In this document: one piece after another, positions 42,758 through 54,141 of the stretch
How the letters are laid out: each line of letters starts with the position of its first letter
How positions within the stretch are numbered: position 1 is the first letter of the stretch
Origin: Pyropia haitanensis
Lineage: Eukaryota > Rhodophyta > Bangiophyceae > Bangiales > Bangiaceae
Length of the DNA stretch: 64,000 bases
Assembly: GCA_008729055.1 (NCBI GenBank)
Contig: SDUX01000002.1
Coordinates: forward strand, 3,995,874 to 4,059,873
Reading direction: 5' to 3'
Notes under the pieces: generated by a model
Told to the model about the DNA's origin: nothing
Database searches by the model: none
Seen by the model: the letters and a program-made list of their open reading frames with translations, nothing else
Position numbers and translations under genes: made by a program

Positions 42758-44540
42758 AATTCGCGACAGGCCAGAGCGTGCGGGGCGGGAGAGGGGTGCG
42801 GCGACAGGTGGGAATGGCGACGCGAGGGCGAGCAACGGGCGTCGACCGCGGCGGGGGAGACCGCGACGACGGGGCCAGCGGCCAAAGTCAGCAACGGCAG
42901 CGCGGGCGGGAAACGGCAGCGGCAGTAGCAAAGGAGGCGAGGGATCAGCAGCAGCGCCGCGATGCGTGCGCGGACGGGATCACACGGCCGCCGCCGCGGC
43001 CGCGGCCGCCGCCCGCCACCCAGACAGACACGCCCCGCCGACGGCACAGGCGCGCGCCGCCACGGCCAAGCCGCCAGCGCGCGCGCGTGCGGGCACGGGC
43101 GCCGCCGCGCGGCCGCACGGCGTCGAGGCGGCACGCGACGCGCCGGCAGATGCGCGGCACGCTACGGCCGGATCGAACACGAATACGTAATACCAAAATA
43201 GGGTGCCGCCCCCAACCCACGAAAAACAACATCTAGCGATAGGAAATACGGGGCGGGGAAGAAATAACCAAGCGCACGTACAAAGACACACACGCACAGC
43301 ACATGAGAGACACGCAGGACGGACCGAACAGAGGACGTTGCTGGCGGCCATCCGACAACGCACCCTTGCAAGCACCAGACATGGTGCGCCGCGCTGGCAG
43401 GCTGCCGGCGGGAGAGAGGAACGGGAGGCGCTCCGCGTTGCGCCGGTGTCACCAAGGCCGGGATCACGGGTTCGCCAAGGTTCGACGACCGTCGCAGGCG
43501 GAGAAGGGAGTGGGTCGCCGGCGGAAAGAGGTCGGCGTGACGGACCGGAACGAGGACGCGCACATGAGTGACTAGAGCGAGTCCGCCTTCCGCGGCACTT
43601 GGTAGTGGGCTGCTGTGGCTCTGACTCGGAAGGCCGCAAGCAGCTGGCTTGCCGGAGGCTGCCGCGGGCGGACCGTGGCGAGGGACGACTTATCGCAATG
43701 TACTTTGTTGCACAATTTTGTGTCAGAAGCACAACTAATCTTGCGATCAGAACTTTTGGCCAAGGGGCCGCCTCGACTGCAACGAGACGAGCACGCCGCA
43801 CTTCAATGTAGAGCGAAATCATTGAAGCAGAGACAGCTTACGACCACGACATGGCACCGACCGGCGAACAGAGCGCTGAAGCAGGATGGTCAAGCTGATA
43901 TGTTCACTTCCATGCAAGTCAGTTCACTAAACAGTTCTCAAGACTCAAGGTCCATCGCGCACTGTGACGAACAGCTCACAAGGACCACGAAAAAAGCAAG
44001 TTCCATTGGAGACGTGCTTCAAGATCTAATGAACCAACAAACTCGAGTTTGAAAATTGATGCGTTCTTGGCTAGCCGCGTAGCTTCGTAAAGAAGAGACC
44101 CCAGTGGTCCAGCACGCAGGAAGAGGCGCTGTTGATGACGGCAGTGGAGAAGCCAGGAGCGCGTTGTCGCGAACATGGCGGCTGAGCCGATCTAACTGTC
44201 GGCACCGTTTAAGTAGGCCTCGAATACTGCCCACTGATTGGCTACCGCGTCTCAAAATTGTAGCGGTCCATAGTTTCTAAATCAACGTAGTTGCTCACCG
44301 GGGTCGATCACGTTTCCAGGGACGAGCCATGCATAAAGAACGGCTCGGATCAGTCTGTGAGGCTCAGTTAGTGACGTAAGCGGAGCTAAACGGGTCAAAC
44401 TGGGACTGATCGTCATTAGGATGCAGTCAGCAACGTCAGGACCAACGCATATTTATACACGTGGCAGCCAACACCGGCAAATCTTGCCCGAATACGCAGA
44501 ATGGGATTTGTCGGCGTCCTACAGCAGTAGAGGGATTTAG
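42712..44540. other. Spacer, GC-rich then balanced
   Basis: Upstream of the MSI4-like gene; a G run at 42729-42758 lies 18 bp from the start codon. Beyond 43.2 kb composition becomes balanced and frames are short. No gene or RNA recognised. Confidence 0.5.
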
Positions 44541-45070
44541 TGAGATCGTTTGTGAGATCTTCGTGAGAACTAAGGCTCTAATTGCGGACACCGTGGTCCA
44601 TTTTAAGGTCAAATTCAAGACTCGACATCTCACGTGAGATCGTTTGGTGACAACTCGGGGGTCTGTTCTCACATACTTGTGAGATCTCCACGCTCCCTGT
44701 AAGTCCTAAGGTCCAGCTGTTGTGCAGAGAGTACCAGCGAAATTGATGGCGCAATGGAACTGTTGGCGCCGCACTGATACGCGCGCGCACGTCGTGTGCC
44801 GCCTGTGCTGCGTCCCGACGTCGACTGTGCGACCGCAGCGCGTGTGCAACGTCGTTTTCCCTCGCGGCCAAGAACACGATGGCATCCAAGGAGCAGCTTG
44901 ACGAGGCCACACGGTCTCTCGTATGTAAATATTGGGACTAACTACTAGAGCACTCTCCTTCTCACGCAGGAGGATCTCACAAAAACACTGGCATCTCGTT
45001 GTGACAAGATCTGGCAAAGACCCGAAATATTGCTTACTTGCTGTCACGAAGATCTCACGAACGATCTCAT
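44541..45070. mobile_element. 530-bp inverted-repeat element, GTGAGATC family
   Basis: The left end 44541-44566 (tgagatcgtttgtgagatct then tcgtga) and right end 45044-45070 are reverse complements with one mismatch. The interior has the palindrome catctcacgtgagat (44626-44640), also found in the 52-kb element, and minus-strand frames without a recognised domain. A non-autonomous DNA transposon. Confidence 0.82.
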
Positions 45071-45814
45071 AAAAAATTCTCTAATAGCGGCGACCCCAAC
45101 GGCGACCATACATCTTGATTTTGATTCATCGATTTCTGGCAAGTACACAACATATTCGTTTCCCAGGTGGGGTTGGTCCAGACTGGCACCCATTTTTTTT
45201 CAGAGTGGGGACGCGGCTAGACCAATCCTACTCAACAGGATTGAACACCGGCTGAAGCTACGTCCAGCCAATGAGAGGTCAGCGACGTGGCAAGAAACGA
45301 TTGTCACAAGAATGGGAAGATCGAAGACGATCGACAATGTAAACGGGCAGCCGCCCCCGATTGATACGTGAAAATCGAGGTCGCAAATGCGCTGGCGCCG
45401 CGGCCGGCTGCCATCTGGCAGTGGTCGAGATCAGCGAGGATTCGCGCCACGGAGTTATCCCGATGCCATCAGATGTGGCGCGCCCGCCGGACAGCAGTGT
45501 GTTGGGGGTGCGACCAGCGTTGTGACCGTACGGGCCTCGGCGCCCCCAACGGATCGGGCCATGCAGGCCTGCCTGAGGCCTCGTCCAGACTGGCGCGATC
45601 TCCTGGGAGGCAGATCCCTTCCAAGTACAAAACTGTCCGAATCTTTCAAAGCACCGTCCCCAGGGCGTCTGTAGGGGCTTCCACGAGGCATCATTTCGCG
45701 CCAATCAGGGTGCATCATTGGTTAAAAACCCAACGTCGTTGATGTGTGACACTCTTTTTCGTAGCGAAGCGCGCACGATCGTCGCGTCAGCGGCTGTTTC
45801 ACTTTCGAAAACAG
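45071..45814. other. Spacer between two repeat elements
   Basis: Balanced composition, short frames on both strands only. Nothing recognised. Confidence 0.4.
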
Positions 45815-46396
45815 CGATCGTATGTACGATCGTCGGGAAAACGTACCACCCGTACTAGGGTATACTAGGCAGTACTCGTGGCTATTTTTTGTACTGCGCA
45901 TGTGCTGTACGGTAGCTCGTTTACTTGTGGTCGGCTGTGGTCTGCTGGTGGTTCGCGTCGGCGGGCGGCTGGAGCCGGGTCCGACAGAAAGGTGGGCTAC
46001 ATGTCCGTGAGTGCCCAATTCAGCTGTGAAACCGGGGCACCAGGAAGACTCCACCACCCCAGGGGAGGACTCAGCCGCCGAGGGGGGGGGGGCACGGCCG
46101 TGGGAGGGTGCGAGGCAGGCCTGAGGAGCCGAACTGCGCACGAATATCGCCGAATTATCAACGGATTGCGCGCGACTTGCCCCGATTCCAGCTTCGCGAC
46201 ACCACTTCTGTCACACGTCCAACAGCAAGCACTCGCAGCCGCTCTCCACGCGCTCCCTTCTCACACCTCGGTTGGTCGAAGTCTCGACCAATGCTCGCCG
46301 GTCACGCATCGAGTGCGTTGTCGTCTTGCGGGTGGACTCCCGGATCATCTCCCCTGCAGCTGAAAAGGTCCCCATGCACGAACGCACAGCACGGCG

Positions 46397-46811
46397 CCCC
46401 GGGGAGCCCCACCCGAGAGCACAGCGCGCACTGGGGCAGCCTAACAGCACGGGTGCGGGGCGCGCACGCCAGACAGAGAGCTCCTGGAGCATCGTGTCAG
46501 GGGGAGCGGGGGGGGGGGGGGGGGACAGGCGGGGCGGGGAGGGGTCTGGTACGAGAGCGGCCCCCGCGGAATCGTTCCTGGACGGAAAATCTATGCTTTC
46601 TTGCAACGTACAGTATTTTCCGTGAGTGACGTAGCCACCACAGATACTGCCGCGCGGTCTGTTGACAGGTGTTGTGAGCGCGGTTCGTAGCATAGTGCAC
46701 GTGGTCCCCCGGAGAGCCCCACCTGAGAGCAGAGCGCGCACTGGGGCAGCCTAACAGCACGGGTGCGCGGCACGCACGCCCGGCAGAGAGCTCCTGGAGC
46801 ACCCTGTGAGG
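46397..46811. repeat. ~110-bp direct repeat, two copies
   Basis: Copies at about 46397-46506 and 46705-46811 share gagcgcgcactggggcagcc-type sequence, including ctaacagcacgggtgc and agagagctcctggagca. They are spaced about 305 bp apart. Confidence 0.85.
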
Positions 46812-48052
46812 GGGGTGCGGGGTGGGGAAGGGCGGGCGGGGGGGGCGCTCCAGCAGACAGGCGGGGGATGGACTTCTGAGCCCGGGCGTTGACCTGCCAA
46901 GCCAACCTCCATCTCCCACTCCCACTCTCCAGCTTCCCCCCCCCCCGCCCTCCTTCCCTCTTCACGTGCCCCACGCCCCCCTCTCCACCATCCCACCACC
47001 CCCCCCCCCCCCCCACCGTCTTCTTTTCCACACCTGCGTGCATCTGCTGGTGGCGGCTGCTTTTCACCGCACGGGTGGCGCCTCCAAGCTGGAGCCTTTT
47101 TTTTTGGCCGCGGCGCTTCGCGTCTGTCTGTTGGTGCTGGCGTCCTTCGCCCTGTTGGTGCTTTTCTTTTGTTGCCGCGGCGGGTCGCGTCCGTCCGTCT
47201 GCTGGTGGCTGCCGCCCCGCTGGCGCCTTTCTTCTTTTGCGCCGGCTGGCCGCCTCTGTCTGTCGGTGCTGGCGGCCGCCCCCCTGCTGGCTCCTTTCTT
47301 CTTTTTCCGCGGCGGGGCGCTTCTGTCTGTTGGTGCTGGCGGCTTGCCACTTTGCTGGTGGTCTTTCTCTGTTGCCGCGGCGGGCCGCGTCTGTCTGTCG
47401 GTGCTGGCGGCCGCCCCCCTGCTGGCTCCTTTCTTCTTTTTCCGCGGCGGGGCGCGTCTGTCTGTTAGTGCTGGCGGCCTGCCGCTCTGCTGGTGGTCTT
47501 TCTCTATTGCCGCGGCGGGCCGCGTCTGTCTGTCGGTGCTGGCCTTTTCTTGTTTATTATATGCGTATCGTTGTGTTGTTGTTTAGTTGGGCGTGGGCTT
47601 GGGCGTGGGCGTAGGCGTGGGCGTGGGGTGCGTGCGTACCATGGACGGCACCATGTGGGGAGCGCTGAGTGTGCCGTGGAGGGTAGCTGGTGGCCACCCC
47701 GATGCGTGCTGGCAGGAGGGTGCGGCTGGGGGCACGCCGGTGGGCCCGTCCGCTCCCCTCCCTGGAGCTGCTAGAGGGGCGTACCGGGGGGAGCCTGGAG
47801 TGTCCAGCACGCCAGCGCCCTCCCCCCGCTCCCCCCTCTCCGGCCAGGGGGGGTGGGGGGGGGGGCGGGGACAGAGAGGGCGGGGAGGGGTCTGTTACTA
47901 GAGCGGCCCCCGGGGAATCATGCCTGGACGAAAAATCTATGCTTTTTTTGCAACGTACAGTATTTTCCGTGGGTGACGTAGCCACCACAGGGACCGCCGC
48001 GTGGTCTGTTGTCAGGCGCTCTCAGCGCTATTCGTAGCATAGTGGGCGTGGT
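46510..48052. repeat. ~195-bp direct repeat, copies at 46510-46704 and 47855-48052
   Basis: Both copies run from ggggaggggtctg through gcaacgtacagtattttccg and tgacgtagccaccacag to ttcgtagcatagtg. They are roughly 85% identical by eye. They bracket the 135-bp tandem array, so the core could be a segment flanked by long direct repeats. Confidence 0.85.
47255..47560. repeat. 135-bp tandem repeat (minisatellite)
   Basis: Copies start at 47255, 47390 and 47525 with tctgtctgtcggtgctgg; each full unit contains two diverged ~65-bp half-units, and degenerate half-units extend left to about 47100. Because 135 is a multiple of three, all frames keep phase through the array. The plus strand would give a hydrophobic Leu/Phe repeat, the minus strand a Lys/Arg/Pro-rich one (for example RRGKRRKEPAGG). 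Neither is recognised. Confidence 0.9.
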
Positions 48053-48435
48053 CAACGTAGTGATCGGTGGGCCAGATACGCAGCGTGACATGACAACGGT
48101 ACGCGAGGGCTCTCAGGTCGCGATAAGTAGCTCTCCACAACTCCTTCTTGGGTATACTGGCGACCGTGACATGTCCGCACACCCCCTCCCAGAGGCGTCG
48201 TGGAGAGGGGTTCAGGAGTATACTGGTCAGGCGATGTATCCCCAATTGGAAGAATGGCCTCTGTGAGAGGGTCTAGTACACGCCGTTCTCGAGATACGCG
48301 TCCGCGAATATTTGTACTGGGCCCATTTTAGACCATTTCAGCCCAATCTGGGGTGCTGTGTGGTACCAACCACGAGTATCCCGCAGTATACCCCAGTAGC
48401 AGTGGTACGTTTTCGCGACGATGCAGACGTGATCG

Positions 48436-50646
48436 TTGTCGACTGGTCCGCGTTCGACAGTCGATCGAGTGAGGCTCCACCGACGCGTTGATCCGCTGCC
48501 AAATGTGATATTCCATGAATGCGGTTGTGGATCGCGTCTTCCATCAATGCACACCTCATCCCATCCAACGTTTTCGGCAGGTACGGGTCTGTTGTATCAA
48601 GTCCCGCTAGATTTAGACTCCCCCCGTTGGGGGCTCTCCAACCGGAATGGTCCTCTAACCAAATGTCTCCAGTTGCCCTCTTTAAGGACGTGTCTTGACG
48701 ACAGCTGGAAAGTGTCTGCGAATGCACAAGACACAGGCGGTAATTCCGTGGGCGCACGCAGCCAGACACGCCCTGTCTTGACGACTAGACAACGTGCACG
48801 AGCAATCGTTGGTGACTGGGGGATACGACGGCGAGGGGTGGGCGACCTTCTTGCGCACCACACGATTGCGCGAGCAGAGACGGCGTGCCTGGAGGCTCGG
48901 AGAGCCCCGAAGAGGTTCTCTCGTCTGCCCTTGCGGATCTTGTTTTTACGGCGACGGCGTGTTTTTTTGGGGTCGGAAAAACACACTGCATTTCCGACCA
49001 CAAACGAGGCATGTCTGCAACTCGTTTTACTTGAAACTGTCTGAGTAAGTTCTTGTGCCCCAGACGCCCGGCTCATGGAGTGCGCGAAGTATGTTTCCGC
49101 ATCTAACCAATAGGAAAGCTCTCTGCCTCTGTTCTTTGTCTGAGACACGCCCGAGTTCCGCCGTCAACACGTGCCCTAAGTTTTCGTTTGAGGAATGGTC
49201 CTGACGTTGCTGGCTGCACCCTTATACCAGTCATATAGCGTTTGGCTGTGCGAGATCCCGGATTAGTCGTAATGCACGAAAAGGTGCGACCGGGGCGTCG
49301 CTGGCGCGACAGCAAGAGCACGCGAGACCATCTCCAGACGTGAACCGGGTTTTCGCTTTCCGAATGGAGCCCTTCTGACCGCATCAAGTACAATTCTCAG
49401 CGCTTTTGCTGTTGGCTCACCAATGGGTCGACCGCATTTGCCGACCACACGCACCGACGCTGTCATACGTGGCATCGTTTATAGGTCACTGAAAATGTAC
49501 TGAGAGAATTACGATCTTATGTGCGGGCCAGTCGCCGTTTATGCCGTTTTGAAACCTGACGGTGCCACGTAGTAATTGCACGCGCGAGGGCGTTAAGCGC
49601 CATGACACTGAATTGACGAGATCTGGCGCATCATCCGCACTGAGGTCAATTTAGAAGAGCTACTTTGCTGCAGAAACGAGGGCACAGAAATGGGCATTTG
49701 AAGATACGGTGGTTCATGGTACTCGAGATGCTGTACAGTTTTTTTTTCCATTGCTGTGACATTCTTTCTTGGGCACGGTGTCTAGTAACCAATGTAGATT
49801 GACCGACGTTTCCGATACGATCATCGCATGTGTCACCATTCGATCGTGTTCACCGACCAATGAGAAAGCGAAACCGTGCTGCGGTCGGCGGGCTTACGGT
49901 CGACGCGAAGGGTGCCCAACATTGGAGAAAGACTGTACGATAGCCTCCACGCGGCACTTTCGCAGTTGCAATCCGCCAGACCGTACACACGCGCAATACC
50001 CAATTTGATTGGCGGTGCCGGTCCCGACGGTTTAAACGGTATTCCTGACACGACCGCAAATCTTCAAGAAAGTTCAAGAAGTTAGATGATTGTATCGTGG
50101 GGTCAGCGTCACCCGCGAGTGCCTATCGCAGGTATACGTCATACCGTCGTCTTACGTGGCGGTGCAGTCATTTTCCAGTTCTATCCCCCCCTTGAGGCAA
50201 CCACCTTGCCTGACGAGGACGAAGAGGACGACGGCCAGCAACCATCTGACCCGACGGCGGTCGAGGACCAGATTCCGGGCCATGTACAACAACTTGATGT
50301 GTGGCCGTGCAGCGGGGGTTGCCGCTGGGTTGCTAGATGCGGCTCAGGACGCGGACTCAGCGGCGCCACGAGGGGCGAAGCCCGCGTCCGGCTCAATGAC
50401 CTGTTTGACAAAGGGTGGTACTTGAAAGATGCGAGGACAGCTTGCGGTCTGTGATGCATTCCACAGATCAAATTGCCTGTGCAGGCCATTGGCCAAAGAT
50501 GTGAACTGGGTGCTACATGACCTTCATTTGAAAGTGTATGCGACAAGGGGGTGCTACGCTTGCGTGATTTCGCCCAGAAAAGGACGTCTTTTTTCGGGTG
50601 AAAGGGCCGCGAAACGCTCGGTGTTGGGGGCGTGAAGCACAAGCCT
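48436..50646. other. Gene-poor spacer of balanced composition
   Basis: Short frames only. One at 50086-50454 includes LPDEDEEDDGQQPSDPTAVE but has no recognised domain. Probably decayed repeat sequence. Confidence 0.45.
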
Positions 50647-52130
50647 ACAGCTCTTCTCCAAAAAATGTCGCTCAGAGAGAGGTCCGATTGGAGAGCTTCA
50701 GCAGGTACAGATCTCGTGAAGATCTCGTTGTTTGCGTGACACGTTTGCCACGTAATCTCCGCTTAACGAGATCTGGTAATGTAAAAACCTTTATGTGGCC
50801 TCGCATAACGAAATGGATGTCGGTACGGGGAGTAGGACACGTGTTGTGCTGAGCAGCAATTGTAGGCATTAGAGAGTTTTTACTGCGCGTCCGTGGGGGA
50901 AATCGCTGGAAGTAGGTAGGTAGCCGCTTGTCGAAGTAGGGATGCGTTCCAGAGAGCACATATTGAAATGAATTCTGAACCCTGTAGCTCAAAACGAGCC
51001 TGGCCGAGGCGGCACCGTTGACCGGTTAGGAGCACGTTTTATGCAGCCATGGGCTCCCGCCCGCCTCCTTCCCTTCCCCGCCAGACCACCAGCAGGACGG
51101 CACCGACGGAGAACCCGCAGCACCCACCTTCCCCTGCCGCCGACTTGGCCGCCAGCGCGCCTCCGTGGCCGCCGCTTTCGCGGCTGGTTCGCGCGGTCCT
51201 CCGCCACCCACCCCCCCCACTGGCAGCTGCCTGCATTGTGGGCGGCACCGGGCACGGCGGCGGGGCGCGCCACGTCGAGCACGTCCCAGGCGGCACTGCA
51301 AGATGCGCCGCTCCCCCGCCGCGCAGCGCAGCCAAGCACAGCGTGCAGCCGCTCGCTACCGTGTGCCCACCGCGTCGGTGCCCTTCTAGCCACACCCCGC
51401 CCCCGCCATCCCCCACCCCTACCCGCCACACCCCGGCCTTCCACCCTTTCCGCGTCCCCCCCGCGGGACCCGCGCGCTCTCCCTCCCCCATCTCTCCCCA
51501 CCCGGCTCTGACCCGGCCGGCTCTACGCCACGTCTGCGCCGCCGCCTTTCGGGCCCTGCAGCTGGCGGTCACGGCGCGGCCGGGCCGCAGCAGATGCGAC
51601 CAAGCCTGCGCGCGCTCCGGGCGGCAACGGGGAGGGGGGGGGCCGGGTTGGTGGGCAGGCAGCCGGGTGGGAGGGGCGGAACTCGGGCGGGCGGGGCGGC
51701 AGCCGGGTTGGGTGGGGTGCGGCCGGGCGCGGGGGGCGGCGGCGGGGCGGGGTAAGGGGCAGCGGAGCGGGGGGGGGGGGCGGCTGGGTGGGATGGGGTG
51801 CGGCAAGGCGCGGAGTGGGGTGGCCGAGCGGGCTGGGGGCGTAGCCAGGGTCGCTGGCGATCTCAAACGCGTACGCAGGGGGGCGATGTGGGAACGGCCC
51901 CTGGTGACTGCGCCTGTGGGCGGCGTGCACAAAAAAGGCGGTCTTTTTCTGGCTCCAGGTCGGTTGGCGCCAATTGTTGATTGATAACAGGTGTTGTGAT
52001 GCGCGCCCTATTCTACTTACCTACTTCTCCTCTATAGGGTTAAATCTGTAGATTTTGCTGTCCGATTTGGCCGAAGGGGCGCTACCTACTTCCAAACTTC
52101 CCTACCTACCTACTTCCAGGCATATGCCCG

Positions 52131-52982
52131 CGTCCGTGAGATCGTTTGTGAGAACGATTCAGCTGTAATGGGTTGTCAGCCACGGCGAGGCGAACCAAGC
52201 GTCACACTGGTTTTTACAACGCGACCGTGAGATCTCTTTGTGAGAACTCCTTGGAATGAGGATTGCCTTCAATTTCTCCGCACGCTGGGCCCCCGCCGGC
52301 CCCACCCCTCATGACCACACGCTCCGCGCCAGTATTCCCGCCGCCTGTGTGCACAGCGCCGGCGGCGACAACGATGGTCGCCATCCGCAGTCACACTCTG
52401 CGCTTCTGGCGCGCTCGACGGCGCCGCCTGAGGGTGGCGCTTCTAGCTGGTCATGCGATGGATTTGGCCATGGTCGACATGTCCCCTCTCGTCGAGGCCT
52501 ACAGAAGAGCCCATCGGGAAGTCGCGCTCTCTTTGGCCCGGTCTCGACGAGTGACCGCTGTACGCTTCAACATCAACTCGTTCTCTTCGTCGGAGGCGTT
52601 GTCCCTCTTTCGTTTCCTCCCTTCTGACATTGGGCGCTTGGTGGATCTGTTGCACGTGGGAGACGCTGTGAGCTTGACTAGATATGCCATTACACCTGTG
52701 GAGTGCCTCTGCATTGTTTTGAGCGCGGGACAGCGCCACAAGAGGCTGGCCCGGGGCGGCGCAGCCCACAGACTAAGTGTACAACAAATGCCCTCTCAGG
52801 CGACACGTGTGCAACTTAGGGCAGTCTAAGAGATCTCACAAATACTCTCGGTCCGTGACAACTCACGCCGTTCTTGTCACGGACTCATCTCACGTGAGAT
52901 CTCTGTGAGATCGTTTTGGAGGTAGTAGCCCCCTTTCTGTAAAGAATTTGGTGCCACGTTGTCACAAACGATCTCACGGACG
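52131..52982. mobile_element. 850-bp nested element, GTGAGATC family, with transposase-like ORF
   Basis: The left end 52131-52155 (cgtccgtgagatcgtttgtg then agaac) and right end 52958-52982 are exact reverse complements but for one base. The termini match those of the 44.5-kb element. Subterminal features include the hairpin 52851-52884 (gtccgtgacaa / ttgtcacggac) and the palindrome catctcacgtgagat at 52886-52900. It encloses the frame 52311-52829. Confidence 0.85.
52311..52829 (+). CDS. Truncated transposase-like protein (N-terminal part)
   Basis: A 172-residue frame from ATG 52311. After a short Pro/Thr leader it reads [20 protein letters not shown], then DMSPLVEAYRRAHREVALSL, FNINSFSSSEALSLFRFLPS, DIGRLVDLLHVGDAVSL and PVECLCIVL. 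The last part (F-x-F then I-x-x-L-x-x-x-L, then E-x-L-C-I-x-L) resembles the segment that precedes the DDE domain in Harbinger-like transposases. The DDE catalytic part is absent: the frame ends after a degenerate tail. Location between matching inverted repeats fits a deletion derivative of an autonomous element. Family assignment is tentative. Confidence 0.45.
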   Translation: MTTRSAPVFPPPVCTAPAATTMVAIRSHTLRFWRARRRRLRVALLAGHAMDLAMVDMSPLVEAYRRAHREVALSLARSRRVTAVRFNINSFSSSEALSLFRFLPSDIGRLVDLLHVGDAVSLTRYAITPVECLCIVLSAGQRHKRLARGGAAHRLSVQQMPSQATRVQLRAV

Positions 52983-52984
52983 GG

Positions 52985-53203
52985 TTGTAAAAACTCTCTA
53001 TTGATGTTGAAGGTCGACGAGCGAATGCGATGGCGGCGGTCTAACGTGAGACGCACGTCCCGACGAAGTCTCAGGTACACTCGTAGCTGGGGCGTCATGG
53101 CCACCAAGTCAGCTCCCAGACAGGCGCGTGCAAGTAGGTAGCGCCGCAGTCGATGACGTCGACGGACCAGCCTCCCGAGCGTGTGGTCTCGGAGACGAAC
53201 CAT
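52985..53203 (-). pseudogene. Second, interrupted copy of the transposase-like N-terminus
   Basis: From ATG 53203 the minus strand reads VRLRDHTLGRLVRRRHRLRR, then LLARACLGADLVAMTPQLRV and RRDVRLTLDRRHRIRSSTFN, ending INREF. This matches the frame at 52311-52829 position by position (R-x-x-LR-x-x-LLA, then M-x-P-x-L-x-x-Y, then RR/HR-x-V-x-L-x-L, then FNIN). Similarity stops where the right inverted repeat of the nested element begins (52982), as if that element had inserted into it. Confidence 0.5.
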
Positions 53204-53567
53204 GTCGCCGCAGCCAAGCGCTGCGGGCTGAACACACCTAACAGCCTCGAGCGCAGTTGGCACGCTTGCTGGGCCCGCATGTGCCTCGGGCAGGGACGTG
53301 CTGTTCGCTCGACGTTTCGTGTCAACTACATCCACGCAACGTGCAGTCTTCCATAACGAGGTTTGGTACCTGCTGAAGGTCCCGCAGCCTCAGTTCTGGT
53401 AAGAATATTCTGCTGCCACGCTACCTAGAAATTATCGAGATCTCTTGCCACATCCTTCCTGCTGAAGCTCTCTATTGTGCCAGAACCGGCCCCGACGCCC
53501 CCTTCGAGGTCGATATTGGCACAATCGGACCTCTTTCTGAGTGCGACATTTTTTGGAGAAGAGCTGC

Positions 53568-54141
53568 AGTCAGGTGTACTCCCCATCAGATCGTATCCAA
53601 CATGGATGTAAGCGGAGAATGACTGTGTGTGCGGGCACTGCGAAAGGGTCCGACGCCGAGTGCCAGAACCCCAAAATTCCGGACACTTATTCTGGGTCCG
53701 TTGGAAGATATCTGGCACTTCACTACTCAGAGGTATTGCTGTCGGCCCAATTTTGGCGCTTGTATGCGCAACACAGCTGATCGCGATACTGAGCAGCTAT
53801 TGGTTAGACCAGATGGCCTGGAGGCATGTGATTGGTCATCCTCTGTTGATTGGTCATTCTCTGTTGTGCAGTTGCACACACGCACATCCGCCAAGATTGA
53901 GACGACAGCGATAAACACGTCAAAACAGACTGTTCTTGACCCTCCCTTGAAGCGCCACTGCGCCGGCGGCACCCCCGCGCACGGTCATTGTGGGTGTTAT
54001 GGTCAGCCGCAGTTCGGTCTTGTTTTTCTTTCTTCTCGGCCATGCACGCACGCGGTGGGGGGCGTCGAGCCCACCTTGTCTCCCCCGCCCCTGCTTCCCC
54101 CCCCAGCTCCCTCTCCCACTCCTGCTCACCCAGTCGGTCGG
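53568..54141. other. Spacer beyond the repeat block
   Basis: Balanced composition to about 53.95 kb, then GC-rich 3' flank of the zinc-finger gene. No gene seen. Confidence 0.45.

Larger units (their letters stand above)
45815..48435. mobile_element. 2.6-kb element with ~67-bp imperfect terminal inverted repeats
   Basis: Left end 45815-45881 and right end about 48370-48435 align as reverse complements; shared blocks include gaaaacgtaccac, ggtatact and actcgtgg. The ends are AT-richer, while the interior (46.4-47.9 kb) is GC-rich, with direct repeats at 46397/46705 and 46510/47855 and a 135-bp tandem repeat. No transposase domain was recognised, so either a composite non-autonomous element or two copies of a repeat facing each other. 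Confidence 0.65.
50647..53567. mobile_element. 2.9-kb composite element with inverted ends
   Basis: The left end 50647-50690 (acagctcttctccaaaaaat, later ggtccgattg) and right end 53522-53567 are reverse complements with few differences. The similarity continues inward on both sides (gcttcagcaggtacagatctcg at 50694-50716; its complement is near 53437-53475, with an extra ~45 bp). Inside lie a GC-rich block (51.0-51.95 kb) of unknown origin, the nested element 52131-52982 and transposase-like frames. Could also be two inverted copies of one repeat. Confidence 0.65.

Noticed and set aside
46822..47586. A 254-codon hydrophobic frame suggesting a membrane protein
   Set aside because: Its repeats come from a 135-bp minisatellite inside a mobile-element region; the opposite strand is equally open. 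Kept as a repeat, not a gene.
51039..51932. A 297-codon minus-strand frame inside the composite element
   Set aside because: Pro/Arg/Gly-rich with imperfect internal repeats and no domain; more likely captured GC-rich spacer sequence.
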